Below are positions 1-8,932 of a DNA stretch of 64,000 nucleotides, in pieces (positions within the stretch are counted from its first letter, which is position 1; each line of letters starts with the position of its first letter). A model generated the notes under the pieces. It saw nothing but the letters and a program-made list of their open reading frames with translations, did no database searches and was not told the origin of the DNA. The stretch lies in the NCBI RefSeq assembly GCF_008629675.1, contig NZ_VWOX01000019.1, forward strand, positions 1 to 64,000, read 5' to 3'. The DNA is from Roseiconus nitratireducens. GTDB taxonomy: Bacteria > Planctomycetota > Planctomycetia > Pirellulales > Pirellulaceae. The translations under genes and the position numbers were made by a program.

Positions 1-50
1 TGCCGTCGCCAGACGGCGGAACATCTCGCTCTGGCGAGCGTAGCGACAGG
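1..50. repeat. GTCGCCAGACGGC intergenic repeat, single unit
   Basis: The left edge carries the hairpin-forming unit GCCGTC, GCCA, GACGGC followed by a second short inverted repeat around CTCTGGCGAG. The same unit recurs as arrays at about 38851-39100 and 45583-45718. It lies just past the 3' end of the response-regulator gene and may act as a transcription-end or nucleoid element. That role is inferred only from position and symmetry. Confidence 0.6.
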
Positions 51-93
51 ATTTTAGACAGTGCCTCGCGGCCCAAGGAGCGGGGCCCGTCGT

Positions 94-1509
94 TCAACTG
101 GCGAAGACGGTCGGATCGATCTTCAACGACTTCAGTTTGCTGCGCAGCGTCACGCGTGAGATCCCCAGGATCGAAGCCGCCTTCAACTGGTTGCCGTGTG
201 TATGCTGCAACACTTGGCGAAACAGCTGACGTTCGGTCGACGCGATGGCTTCGGCGTACAGGTTGTCGGTTCCGGACTGCAAGCGTTCGGCGATGAATGC
301 AGGCGAAAGCAACTCGTCGTCTGTCCGTCCGGAAGCGGATTCCCGAGTGTCGGACAGCGGTGGCACGAACTCCGGCAATAATACATTGCCGCGGGCCGTC
401 AGCAGCGACTGTTTCATGACGCTCTCCAGCTCGCGAACATTTCCCGGCCAAGGATACTGTTCCAGCATGGCCAACGTCTCTGGCGCGAGGGTCCGAATGT
501 CTTTCCCGAACTCGTTGCTGTACTTGCGCAAAAAGTACTCGGCCAAAACCTTCAAATCGTTCTCTCGCTCCCGTAACGGGGGCAGGTGAATCGTGACAAC
601 ACTCAATCGAAAATACAGGTCGCTGCGAAACAGGCCTTCGGAAACCAGTTTTTGGAGGTCGTGATTGGTCGCCGCAATGATCCGGACATCCACGGTGATG
701 GGCGTGTTGCCGCCGACGCGTTCGAACGTCTGATCTTGAAGCACTCGCAGCAGCTTCGCTTGAGTCATCGGCGACATGTCGCCGATTTCGTCCAAGAACA
801 GTGTCCCTCCGTCGGCCTGTTCCAGCTTGCCGATGCGTTGGCGATGGGCATCGGTGAAGGCACCTTTCTCGTGGCCGAAGATTTCACTTTCCAGCAAGGC
901 GTCCGGGATCGCGGCGCAGTTGATGGCTTGAAACGGTTTCCCCGAACGTTCGCTGTGGTGATAAATCGCCTGCGCGACGACTTCCTTCCCGGTCCCACTC
1001 TCTCCCAACAACAACACGGTCAGATTCTGCGACGCGACTCTGCCGATGGCCTTGTACACTTCCTTCATCGCCCGGCAGCGACCGACAATGGCATCGGCGA
1101 CGGTGTCTTCCTCGTCGGCCAAAACCGGCTGGACACGTACCATGCGGCTCAGATTGAACGCCTTGTCCAACAATTGGCGGATCTCGTCCAATTCCAGTGG
1201 CTTGAACAGGTAGTCGTACGCGCCCAGCTTGGTCGCCTCAATCGCCGACTCAACCGTCCCGTGTCCGGTGATGAAGATGACCGGGACCAGAGAGTCGATT
1301 TCTCGCAGCCTTTTGAAGCATTCCAAGCCAGACGCATCAGGCAGGCTGAGATCGATGACGACGACGTCGGGACGTTGGGTCGCGAACACCTGCTCGCCCT
1401 CGGCCGCGTTCTTGGCCGTCAGCACCGTGGTCGTCTCGCTGGTGAACGCACGCTCGAAGGCTTTCAAAATGGAGGCTTCGTCATCGATGACTAGCAACTT
1501 TTGCATCAT
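94..1509 (-). CDS. sigma54-dependent response regulator (NtrC family)
   Basis: This is a three-domain NtrC-type activator of 471 aa. The receiver domain covers residues 1-120, with phospho-acceptor Asp about 53 (VVVIDLSLPD) and conserved Lys about 103. The AAA+ domain has Walker A GESGTGKE near 169-176, the sigma54-contact loop GAFTDA near 216-221 and Walker B GGTLFLDEIGD near 235. A Fis-type helix-turn-helix lies at the C-terminus (ASILGISRVTLRSKLKSL). The ATG at 1509 is preferred because AGGA precedes it; an in-frame TTG at 1542 is possible. The gene overlaps the end of the upstream histidine kinase by 29 bases, so the two form a translationally coupled two-component pair. Target promoters are unknown, and I did not recognise a clear -24/-12 promoter nearby. 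Confidence 0.96.
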   Translation of the reverse strand: MMQKLLVIDDEASILKAFERAFTSETTTVLTAKNAAEGEQVFATQRPDVVVIDLSLPDASGLECFKRLREIDSLVPVIFITGHGTVESAIEATKLGAYDYLFKPLELDEIRQLLDKAFNLSRMVRVQPVLADEEDTVADAIVGRCRAMKEVYKAIGRVASQNLTVLLLGESGTGKEVVAQAIYHHSERSGKPFQAINCAAIPDALLESEIFGHEKGAFTDAHRQRIGKLEQADGGTLFLDEIGDMSPMTQAKLLRVLQDQTFERVGGNTPITVDVRIIAATNHDLQKLVSEGLFRSDLYFRLSVVTIHLPPLRERENDLKVLAEYFLRKYSNEFGKDIRTLAPETLAMLEQYPWPGNVRELESVMKQSLLTARGNVLLPEFVPPLSDTRESASGRTDDELLSPAFIAERLQSGTDNLYAEAIASTERQLFRQVLQHTHGNQLKAASILGISRVTLRSKLKSLKIDPTVFAS

Positions 1510-2926
1510 CTTCGCTGTCCTGCGATTGGTTGGCGTGGTCAAGGCTGGCGTTCTGGCAGGGCAGGGTCAGCCGAAACTCGGCCCCGTGCGGAATCCGGTT
1601 CACGCCGATCAGTTCCCCGCGGTGCGATTCGGCAATCCGGCGACAAATGCCTAAGCCCAGACCGACCCCGTTCGGCTTGGTCGTCACGAACGGGGAAAAC
1701 AGCTTGCCCAGGACGGTTGGATCGATTCCGGCTCCGGTATCGAGCACCTTGATCTGGACTTTTCCTTCAGCCCGATCAGCCACGATCCGCAATTCGCCTC
1801 CCCCAGGCATGGCGTCCAGGGCATTGAGCGTCAAATTCAGCAGCAGTTGCTGGATTTGCGACGCGTCACCCTCAACAAGCAAGGGGGTCGAAGGCACGTC
1901 GACCGAGAGCCGGACCTTTTGAGACTCGCATCGGCCCTCGATCAGTTGCACCGCTTTTCGAAGCGTGTCTTGAAACGCGAACTTGGTGAACTCACCCTGC
2001 TCCGGTCGGGCGTAGTCAAGCAGGCTGTTGACCGACTGTTCCATTCGCCGGATCTCATGTTCGACCAGTTCCAAGTCGTCCGTGGGCAGGCCTTCTTCGG
2101 CAAATTTGGATCGGTTGACCTGGATCAGCATCTTGATCGATGTCAGCGGATTGCGGATTTCATGTGCCACTCCGGTTGCCAGTTGGGCCAACGTCGCCAT
2201 TTGCTGAGCCCGCAACGCCTCGGTTTGTCGGGCCATCAGCAATCGCTCCTCTTCCGCCCGTTGGGTGTCGGTCAAATCGCGAATGATTGCGATCCGCAAC
2301 TCCTGGGTCTCCGAGGGATACTCACTGACGGACACCTGGACTGGAAAGCGGCTGCCGTTTGGCCGGACGGCGTCCAGTCGGAACTCGCCGGGCAACTCGG
2401 AAAACGACAGCGGAAGATTGGGAATCGCCAAACGAACGGTCTTGCCAATCAATTCCAGGGCATCCATTTGGAACAGCTCCAACGCTGCCCGGTTCCCGGA
2501 AATCACGGTGCCGTCGGAATCAAACGTCACAATCCCCTCACTGGCATTGGCAACAATCGTTTGCGATCGCTGATGCTCCTGGATCGCGACCCGCCGCAGC
2601 GGCGCAATTAATACCCACCACAGTGCTGGAGCACAAACCAGGGTCAACAAGACCGCATCCAGGATCGCTTTCCAAGCCTCCCCGTAACTCTCAGGCATGA
2701 TATGCGGCAGCACAAACATCACCGCGACTTCGGCGGCGAAAACCAACAATAACACCACGCTCAAGATTCGCAGCGGGGAACGCAACAGCGTGGTGACGGC
2801 GGTGACTCGGCTGGGCATACCCACCCATTGGTGCAGAAACGGGGAGCCGGAATCGGGCAGCGCTGCGGCGGACCTGTGTCGGCGAAAGATCGGACTTGAG
2901 TCGTAGTTTAACACCGGATCCGGCAT
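1481..2926 (-). CDS. membrane sensor histidine kinase with PAS domain
   Basis: Product of 481 aa. Two hydrophobic segments (about residues 54-75 and 88-110) anchor it in the membrane with little between them, so no large periplasmic sensor is visible. A PAS domain follows (about 118-225, TIVANASEGIVTFDSDG), then the dimerisation/phospho-acceptor helix with His about 255 in GVAHEIRNPLTS. The ATP-binding domain shows the N box (NLTLNALDAM), DTGAGI and GLGLGI. The layout resembles NtrB/ZraS-type kinases that partner sigma54 activators, matching the overlapping regulator downstream. The ATG at 2926 has GAGG six bases upstream; an in-frame GTG at 2938 is the alternative. The signal sensed cannot be read from sequence. 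Confidence 0.95.
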   Translation of the reverse strand: MPDPVLNYDSSPIFRRHRSAAALPDSGSPFLHQWVGMPSRVTAVTTLLRSPLRILSVVLLLVFAAEVAVMFVLPHIMPESYGEAWKAILDAVLLTLVCAPALWWVLIAPLRRVAIQEHQRSQTIVANASEGIVTFDSDGTVISGNRAALELFQMDALELIGKTVRLAIPNLPLSFSELPGEFRLDAVRPNGSRFPVQVSVSEYPSETQELRIAIIRDLTDTQRAEEERLLMARQTEALRAQQMATLAQLATGVAHEIRNPLTSIKMLIQVNRSKFAEEGLPTDDLELVEHEIRRMEQSVNSLLDYARPEQGEFTKFAFQDTLRKAVQLIEGRCESQKVRLSVDVPSTPLLVEGDASQIQQLLLNLTLNALDAMPGGGELRIVADRAEGKVQIKVLDTGAGIDPTVLGKLFSPFVTTKPNGVGLGLGICRRIAESHRGELIGVNRIPHGAEFRLTLPCQNASLDHANQSQDSEDDAKVASHR

Positions 2927-3280
2927 TTCGCGCCTCACCCATGCACCCAGGCGGAATCAACATTTGGGGCGTCGAACTGCCGTCGAACGCTCACCTACCC
3001 GACATGCTTTCGGTGCCCGGACCGAGCGACCAAAGGATGCCTCGAGAGTGTGTTCGCAACCGCCGTGCCAGCGGCACCGATGCGAATGAAGGGAGTCCGA
3101 AACGCCTGGAAAGCCCTTTCCGCTCTCTCCAGACATCCGGGCGGGCCCGGATTCGCACCAGCGACGGCAACGCACGGTGGTTCGTCTGGTCAGAATCTGT
3201 CCAAGGAGATGGACAATCTTCGCGCCCGTGCCGAGTCGATCTCACTTCGCAAAGGATCCTGTCAGGCTGCTCCGATCGGA
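2927..3280. other. intergenic region, no gene recognised
   Basis: About 350 bases between the kinase start and the 3' end of the hydrolase gene. Open frames here lack family resemblance and plausible start signals. The region should contain the promoter of the kinase/regulator pair, but I cannot pick a convincing promoter by eye. Confidence 0.5.
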
Positions 3281-4078
3281 TCAGGATGGATCCGTGACGT
3301 GATCCGTCCCGTCACAATTCGGACCAGCGGTCACTGATTGCTCGGCCACGCAGTGTTGATCCAACCAGAGCGCGGTGTCGGCGGCGATATCTCGCCAATT
3401 TGATTCACGCATCAAATAGTGGGCATTCCCATCGTATTGGCGATAGGCAGCGTTGTAGCGGCGGGCGATGGAAGCGGCCAGCGACGGTACGGTCAGTCGA
3501 TCTTCACTGCCGTTGATGACCAGCATCGGTGTGTGCACGCGAGCGGCATCGACCGGGACTCCCCAGACGGCGACGCGAAAAACTTCGTGACCGGATGTGG
3601 GTACCATGCGATCGTAATCCGCCTGCTGCTGGTCTGGATCCAGTTGATTCAAATTCATTCGATACATCTCTCGTCGCGGCGGCAGAAACGGGCGACCAGA
3701 GACGATGGTCCATGTGTGCCGGGCCGCTGACTTGAACAGTGGCCAACTCCGCAACGAAAGCACCCCGCGTGGTGGAGCGGAGGCGAGCAACACGACGGCG
3801 GCCAGGTTCCGCTGCTCGGCGACTTTCTGCGCCAGCAGGCCGCCCGCGCTGTGTCCGATTAACACCGGAGATTGCAGGTGATCCACGGTCGCGAAGACCT
3901 GAGCCAACTGCTGATCAAAGGTCGGACGCTCGCCGCCGTGAAGGTCCAATGCCTGGCACGTGACGCCCAGCGACTGGAAATATTGAAACCACGGGTCCCA
4001 CACCCACGGCCCACCCCACCAGCCGTGCAGGAACACCACCGGGTGTCGAATCAATTGGCTAAGGGTGCGGGCGGTCAC
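3281..4078 (-). CDS. alpha/beta hydrolase
   Basis: A 265-aa alpha/beta-hydrolase-fold enzyme. Visible elements are the oxyanion-hole strand VVFLHGWWGGPW (about residues 14-25), the nucleophile elbow GHSAGG with Ser77, the acid region LVINGSEDRLTVP, and a late His in NAHYLMRESNW. The length suits a single-domain esterase, lipase or haloperoxidase-like enzyme without a large cap. There is no signal peptide, so it is probably cytoplasmic. It begins with GTG at 4078. The substrate is unknown. The next minus-strand gene upstream, the TolC-family gene, starts 180 bases or more away, so the hydrolase is probably its own unit or the distal gene of that one. Confidence 0.88.
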   Translation of the reverse strand: MTARTLSQLIRHPVVFLHGWWGGPWVWDPWFQYFQSLGVTCQALDLHGGERPTFDQQLAQVFATVDHLQSPVLIGHSAGGLLAQKVAEQRNLAAVVLLASAPPRGVLSLRSWPLFKSAARHTWTIVSGRPFLPPRREMYRMNLNQLDPDQQQADYDRMVPTSGHEVFRVAVWGVPVDAARVHTPMLVINGSEDRLTVPSLAASIARRYNAAYRQYDGNAHYLMRESNWRDIAADTALWLDQHCVAEQSVTAGPNCDGTDHVTDPS

Positions 4079-4257
4079 CGGGAAAGCTCTTCAAACTTGG
4101 ATCGTCGCGTTGCTCGATTCGCACCATCCTAGCTGGACAAGTGGGACCGTCCGATTCGGTTTCACGAAAAGGTTGCCCGCTGGCTCGGCGGCCGTAGGGC
4201 ACTGGGCGGCGCGGGCCGCCCGGGCCTCTCTCTCAATCCCGTTCGCTGGCAGCTGCC

Positions 4258-5862
4258 CTATTGCCCGCCGAACGACTGGCCCCGAATGCCGTCGCTTTCG
4301 GTAAAGTCCCCTGGCATTTCCAGTCCGCCGGTCAGTACCAATCCCTCGACGCGTGCCGCCGCTTGGGCCAGGTTCTTACGAGCTTCGATCAACCGGATCC
4401 GCGATTCGTAGTAGGCGCGCCGAAGCACCAGAACTTGCAAGAACTCAAGTTCACCGGCACGGTACGCCTGGTCGGAAAGTTCCAACGCCTGCGTAGCCTG
4501 GGGGATGATTTCCTGTTCGTACTTGTTGACCGCAGCGAGTGCTGATTCAAAGTCTCGCGCCGCGACCGCCAACCGTGATTGGATCGCCAACTCGATCCGC
4601 TCGACGTTTTCGAGGGCCCGTGTGTAGTCGGCGTACGCGGCGCTGATGTTTCCGCGGTTCTGGTTGTGAACGGGAATTGGTGCTCCCACCTGAACATTGA
4701 TCATGCCCGAATCGGTGCTGCGGTCGTATCCGGCACCGAATTGCCCCGTCACATTGGGAATCATTTGGACCTGCTGACGTTTCAGCATCGCGCGTTTTTC
4801 GCACACAATCGCCTCCGCAACGTTCAGCTCGGGACTGGTTGCGGTGATCTCCGCGTAGGCCTGCTGCCAGTCCGGCGCCTGGCTGGGAACTTCCGGGTCA
4901 CCGGTCAGGCGGACCGGTCCGGTGACTGACAAACCGGCGACCGCGGCCAGATCTTTCCACGCCCCACGGTAGGCCGCTTCGGTTTGCTCGGCTGCCAAAC
5001 GAACTTCGGCCAGCTGGGTTTTCGCTTGCAGTGACTCGACCAGCGTTCCCTCTTCCGCGTTGCGGCGGTCCTCGGCGACTCGGACACCCCGTTCGGCAAT
5101 CGTGGCGAAGTTTTCGGTGGCAACAAGCTTCTGCTGCGCCGCGATGGCCTCGAAAAACAGCACGCGAATGTCGGTCAACACGCGGTAGCGTTGCGTTTCG
5201 ATTTCCCAATTCTGGGCATTGGTCGTGTGCGCCAGAACCTGGCGGTTGAGCTCCAACTTGTTCCCACGGACGAACTCTTGTTCGACAAACACACCGTGTT
5301 GATCGGTGTTCTCGTCGGCCAACTGCTGACCGAAATAGCCCAGGATCGGATTGGGCTTTCGCCCGACTTGGTATCGTAGCCCGGCAGCCTTGCGGGAGGT
5401 TGCGTTTGCCGCGGCGATGGACGGATTGTTGCCTAGCGCGAGTTGCTCCAACTCCTCCAAGCTGTAGGTCGTACCGTCGAACGGGACTTCCGTCGAAGGC
5501 AGATCGGAATTCAAATCGCTTCCGTCGGCGATTTCGAACGAGGGGAAGGGCGCCGCTTCCACATCGACCGACCAAAGCCGGTTGGCGTCTCCGCGATCGT
5601 TGGGGGACGCGGGGGACTCGATCGGATCATCCAGCTCGGTCTCCAACGCCACCGTCTGAACCAGTTCGCTCAGGTCATTGGGCTCTAGCGATTTCGTTGG
5701 GGACGCGGTTGGCGGTTCGGCAGACGGCGCAGCCGACACCTCGTTCGCGGCAACCTTGTCGGCTGACTCGGCAGGCGGGTTTTGACCGCGGTGTGCCAAA
5801 TGGGCACATCCGACGGCGAGCATTGGTGACAGAATCGTTAAACAGAAAGCGACGCGTTTCAT
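4258..5862 (-). CDS. TolC-family outer membrane efflux lipoprotein
   Basis: A 534-aa outer-membrane factor. The N-terminus has a short signal peptide ending in LAVGC (Cys19), so lipidation is likely, as in NodT-type proteins. Residues about 22-130 are low-complexity, rich in Pro, Ala, Glu and Ser, and unlike the conserved fold. The TolC/OEP repeats follow from about 130, with YSLEELEQLALGNNPSIAAAN near the start and long alternating helices. No membrane-fusion protein or inner-membrane RND pump is adjacent on this strand. The MMPL exporter at 8929 is divergent and belongs to a different RND subgroup. This is therefore an orphan channel here, perhaps for metal or drug efflux encoded elsewhere. 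Confidence 0.92.
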   Translation of the reverse strand: MKRVAFCLTILSPMLAVGCAHLAHRGQNPPAESADKVAANEVSAAPSAEPPTASPTKSLEPNDLSELVQTVALETELDDPIESPASPNDRGDANRLWSVDVEAAPFPSFEIADGSDLNSDLPSTEVPFDGTTYSLEELEQLALGNNPSIAAANATSRKAAGLRYQVGRKPNPILGYFGQQLADENTDQHGVFVEQEFVRGNKLELNRQVLAHTTNAQNWEIETQRYRVLTDIRVLFFEAIAAQQKLVATENFATIAERGVRVAEDRRNAEEGTLVESLQAKTQLAEVRLAAEQTEAAYRGAWKDLAAVAGLSVTGPVRLTGDPEVPSQAPDWQQAYAEITATSPELNVAEAIVCEKRAMLKRQQVQMIPNVTGQFGAGYDRSTDSGMINVQVGAPIPVHNQNRGNISAAYADYTRALENVERIELAIQSRLAVAARDFESALAAVNKYEQEIIPQATQALELSDQAYRAGELEFLQVLVLRRAYYESRIRLIEARKNLAQAAARVEGLVLTGGLEMPGDFTESDGIRGQSFGGQ

Positions 5863-6409
5863 ATCATCCCCGGCGTGAGGCCTTTACCACGTGAGGCGGG
5901 GATGAGCGGCCACCGACCGCACCCCTCGAATCACCGTCACGTCCGTTGCGAGTGCCTTATCGAGGTTTGTCGGCGCAACCGCTCCGATCCTGAGCCCAAC
6001 ACGGCGGACGAACCACATCTCGATCGGTTTTTTGGCGAACAACCGATGCGACCCGTAAACGTTCTCAGGCTTGACCTCGCGCCGCACATCACCCTGCAAT
6101 TCGTTGCATGTTCGCGTCGACGGCTTGCACAGAGTCCCGGTGGGCTGCTTGAGCCAAGCGCAAGAGATTGTCCCGACCGTGGACAGCTTCTATCCAGACA
6201 TCCAGCTTCACAACGACGCTGGATTCCGCGTACATTGGGCACCGGCCAGGAAATACTACCTTTTTAGCATTTCGCCACAGCGAGCGATCGGTCGGTACAA
6301 CGTTTGCGTGTGCGACCGATTGATCGCGATGCTCGGTCGTCCCGAGGCGACGACCGCACGGGCACCGCGCTATCTCCACGACGGATCATCTGCAAGAACG
6401 GAGTCTCTC
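5863..6409. other. divergent intergenic region, no gene recognised
   Basis: About 550 bases separate the divergent TolC-family and YceI genes. The open frame running into the YceI gene extends upstream to 6071, but its first about 113 codons have no YceI similarity and end where a hydrophobic signal sequence begins, so I treat it as non-coding. Promoters for both directions should lie here. Confidence 0.45.
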
Positions 6410-7177
6410 ATGTTGTCACGCTTGATTTTTGTCCCTGGCCAGCCGCGTCATCAGCGACCGCTCAGAGTGAGCGGTTTTGGAATCGCGACGGCGATCTGCT
6501 TGCTCGTTTGCTCGCCGGGTCTTTCTCAGGAGGCTGTGGCGACAAGTACCGGGGAGGGCCAGCCATCGCGGTACAAGCCGGCCGACGTGCAGTTGGAAGC
6601 CAGTCGTGTGTACGTGTTTGTTGACAAGACTGGCTTGGGACACCAGCACGGTGTGGAAGCCAGACTGTTGCAAAGCACCTTGGTGTTGGGCGCAGACAAA
6701 GATGCCGGCCGACTTGTGTTTGACATGACGTCCTTCGATGCCGACACCGCAGCGGCACGACGCTACGTCGGTCTTGCCTCCACCACTGACGAAGGGACCC
6801 GTCGCTCGGTCAACCAGAACATGCGCGGTGCCGCGGTCCTTGACGTCGCTCGCTATCCGACGGCACGCTACGAGGTCGCTTCCGCGCTGCCGACCGGGCA
6901 ATCAGGCCCCAGCGGCTTGCCGACCTATCAGTTGAAAGGCGAATTCACGCTGCACGGCAAGACGCGTCCTTTGACCATCACTGCGGAAATTGAACAGACC
7001 CGCGGCTGGTTGCACGTCCGCGGCAATTTCACCATCCGCCAGACGGCTTTCGGCATCACGCCGTACTCCAAGGCTTTCGGTGCGATCGGAGTTGCCGATG
7101 CACTTCGAATCTACGGTGATCTGTATGTCGCGCCCACCCATCACGTGGCATCCGCGGACATTCCCGTCCGGCAATGA
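6410..7177 (+). CDS. YceI-family exported protein
   Basis: A 255-aa protein with an N-terminal signal segment (GFGIATAICLLVCSPGLSQ). The YceI lipocalin-like barrel follows: SRVYVFVDKTGLGHQHGVEA, then conserved LVFDMTSFDAD, the TYQLKGEFTLHGKTRPL block and a closing ITPYSKAFGAIGVADALRIYGDLYV. YceI proteins bind long-chain isoprenoid or fatty lipids in the periplasm. ATG 6410 is chosen because it opens the signal peptide. The methyltransferase starts 71 bases after this gene's stop, so this may be the first gene of a four-gene unit ending in an MMPL exporter. A role in carrying a lipid substrate for that unit is an inference. Confidence 0.88.
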   Translation: MLSRLIFVPGQPRHQRPLRVSGFGIATAICLLVCSPGLSQEAVATSTGEGQPSRYKPADVQLEASRVYVFVDKTGLGHQHGVEARLLQSTLVLGADKDAGRLVFDMTSFDADTAAARRYVGLASTTDEGTRRSVNQNMRGAAVLDVARYPTARYEVASALPTGQSGPSGLPTYQLKGEFTLHGKTRPLTITAEIEQTRGWLHVRGNFTIRQTAFGITPYSKAFGAIGVADALRIYGDLYVAPTHHVASADIPVRQ

Positions 7178-7248
7178 ATGGGGCCGACATAGAATCCGTG
7201 TTGCGCCAAACCGTGTGCGAATGAATCTCAACGGCAGCTAAACAAACC

Positions 7249-8088
7249 ATGATCGCGATCTCCGACGTCCAAAAGGCTTCCATCCGAAGTCACTACCAAT
7301 TGGGAACGGTGTTCTACCGTTTGCTATGGGGACCCCACATTCACCACGGGCTTTGGCAGGGAAATGAATCCGCTTACGACGCCCAATGCCATCTAACCGA
7401 TACGCTTGCCGACATGGCCAGGATTTCCGGCCAGGATTCGATCGTCGACATCGGCTGCGGCATGGGCGGTTCGGCCATCCGTTTGGCGAAGCTTCGCGGA
7501 TGTGACGTCACGGGGGTCACGCTCAGCCCGGTCCAGCGCCGCTGGGCAACGGCGGCCGCCAGGATCAAAGGTGTTGGCGGCCGAACTCGATTCCTTGCCG
7601 CCGACGCCGAGTCGGTGGACTTTGATGCGGAAAAGTTCGACGTGCTGTGGAGTGTCGAGTGCACCGAGCACCTGTTTGACAAGCCTCGTTTCTTTGAACG
7701 GTCCGCTTCGTGGATCCGACCCGGCGGACGGCTCGCGATTTGCGTGTGGTTCGAAGGGAGCGATCCGACCGTGACGGGACATCGCGCCCAGTGTGAAGAG
7801 GTGTGCCAGCGATTTGTCTGTCCCTCACTGGCGACGCGGGAAGACTACGCCGGATGGATCACGGAAAGTGGTTTGCGTGTCACGCACAACGTGGACTGGA
7901 CCGATCGTGTCACTCGAACCTGGGAAATCTGCAAGCGGCGCGTGCAACGGACCGGGGTGCGGCATTTGGCCAAGGTCCTGGACCGTGAACAGGTAGATTT
8001 CATCGACGGATTCGACGCGTTGCTGGGGGCCTACCGCAGCGGCGCGATGGAGTACGGTGCGATCGTCGCCGAAAAGCCCCTCAACTAG
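7249..8088 (+). CDS. SAM-dependent methyltransferase (class I)
   Basis: A 279-aa class I methyltransferase. Motif I is DSIVDIGCGMGGSAIRLA (about residues 63-80), followed by the acidic turn after the second strand, the GVTLSPVQ segment, and the post-motif WSVECTEHLFDKPRFF. The N-terminal HYQLGTVFYRLLWGPHIHHGLW resembles the family of gamma-tocopherol, cyclopropane-fatty-acid and sterol-type methyltransferases, where this stretch binds hydrophobic acceptors. A small lipid or quinone-like acceptor is therefore plausible, but the substrate is not proven. Its 3' end lies 13 bases before the next methyltransferase gene. Confidence 0.9.
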   Translation: MIAISDVQKASIRSHYQLGTVFYRLLWGPHIHHGLWQGNESAYDAQCHLTDTLADMARISGQDSIVDIGCGMGGSAIRLAKLRGCDVTGVTLSPVQRRWATAAARIKGVGGRTRFLAADAESVDFDAEKFDVLWSVECTEHLFDKPRFFERSASWIRPGGRLAICVWFEGSDPTVTGHRAQCEEVCQRFVCPSLATREDYAGWITESGLRVTHNVDWTDRVTRTWEICKRRVQRTGVRHLAKVLDREQVDFIDGFDALLGAYRSGAMEYGAIVAEKPLN

Positions 8089-8101
8089 GATTCCCAGACG
8101 C

Positions 8102-8932
8102 ATGGATGCAACCAACTCTTCACGCTGGCACGACGTCACCGGCCGGATCGCCGGCATCACCTTCGGCTTTGCCACCCAGGGACTGTTCCTGGTCACGGTA
8201 TGGTATCTGTTCTGGTTTCTGCGTGACGGCTCGATCGGGACCCGTACCGGCGATTGGCTGTTGGTCGACGGCGGCTTGGCGGTCATCTTTGCCCTCGCAC
8301 ACAGCGTGATGCTGGTCCCACAGACCCGCAAACATCTGACCCGGTGGATCCCGCAGCCGTTCTACGACAGCCTGTTTTGCGTGGTCACCTGTCTGAGCCT
8401 GCTGGTCCTGTTTTTCTGCTGGCGGTCCAGCGAATCGCTGCTGTGGTCGGCAACCGGTTGGGCCGAATCGCTGATTCGAGTCTGCTTCTACGGTTGCTGG
8501 GCTGCCTTGTTCTACTCCCTGGCTCTGACCGGCTTGGGCTATCAGAACGGTTGGACACCGTTTTATTACTGGCTCAAAAAGCAGAAACCTCCGCGGCGAG
8601 AGTTCAAACCGCGTGGCGCCTACCAATTGATCCGTCACCCGGTTTACCTCAGCTTCCTGGGGTTGGTGTGGTTCACGCCGCGAATGTCGATTGATCACGC
8701 GGTCCTGACAGCGATCTGGACCGGCTACATCTTTTACGGAAGCTTTCTCAAAGATCGGCGACTGGAATACTTTGTCGGTGAAGCCTATCGCGATTACCAG
8801 CGTCGCGTTCCGGGGTACCCGCTGCTGACGCGTGGACCGTTGGGACGCCGTAAAGATGTTTCCGGCAACGTTGCGGCGCGCCCGTCGGCGGCGACGGAAC
8901 GAAAGGTGGAACCTGAACGGGCGGTCGCGTGA
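8102..8932 (+). CDS. MddA/NnrU-like membrane methyltransferase
   Basis: A 276-aa integral membrane protein with about six hydrophobic segments. The C-terminal half shows the isoprenylcysteine-carboxyl-methyltransferase superfamily signature: RHPVYLSFLGLVWFTP, then EAYRDYQRRVPGYPLL. The WFTPRMS stretch and the preceding AHSVMLVPQTRKHLTRWIP are closest to the NnrU/methanethiol S-methyltransferase (MddA) group as I remember it, so methylation of a thiol or small lipid is a reasonable hypothesis. ATG 8102 is preferred over an in-frame start at 8057 that would overlap the previous gene. The last codons overlap the GTG start of the exporter gene, so translation of the two is coupled. Confidence 0.8.
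   Translation: MDATNSSRWHDVTGRIAGITFGFATQGLFLVTVWYLFWFLRDGSIGTRTGDWLLVDGGLAVIFALAHSVMLVPQTRKHLTRWIPQPFYDSLFCVVTCLSLLVLFFCWRSSESLLWSATGWAESLIRVCFYGCWAALFYSLALTGLGYQNGWTPFYYWLKKQKPPRREFKPRGAYQLIRHPVYLSFLGLVWFTPRMSIDHAVLTAIWTGYIFYGSFLKDRRLEYFVGEAYRDYQRRVPGYPLLTRGPLGRRKDVSGNVAARPSAATERKVEPERAVA

Noticed and set aside
586..1494. 302-codon open frame on the plus strand
   Set aside because: It is antisense to the sigma54-dependent regulator, whose domains and motifs are complete. The antisense product has no family features.
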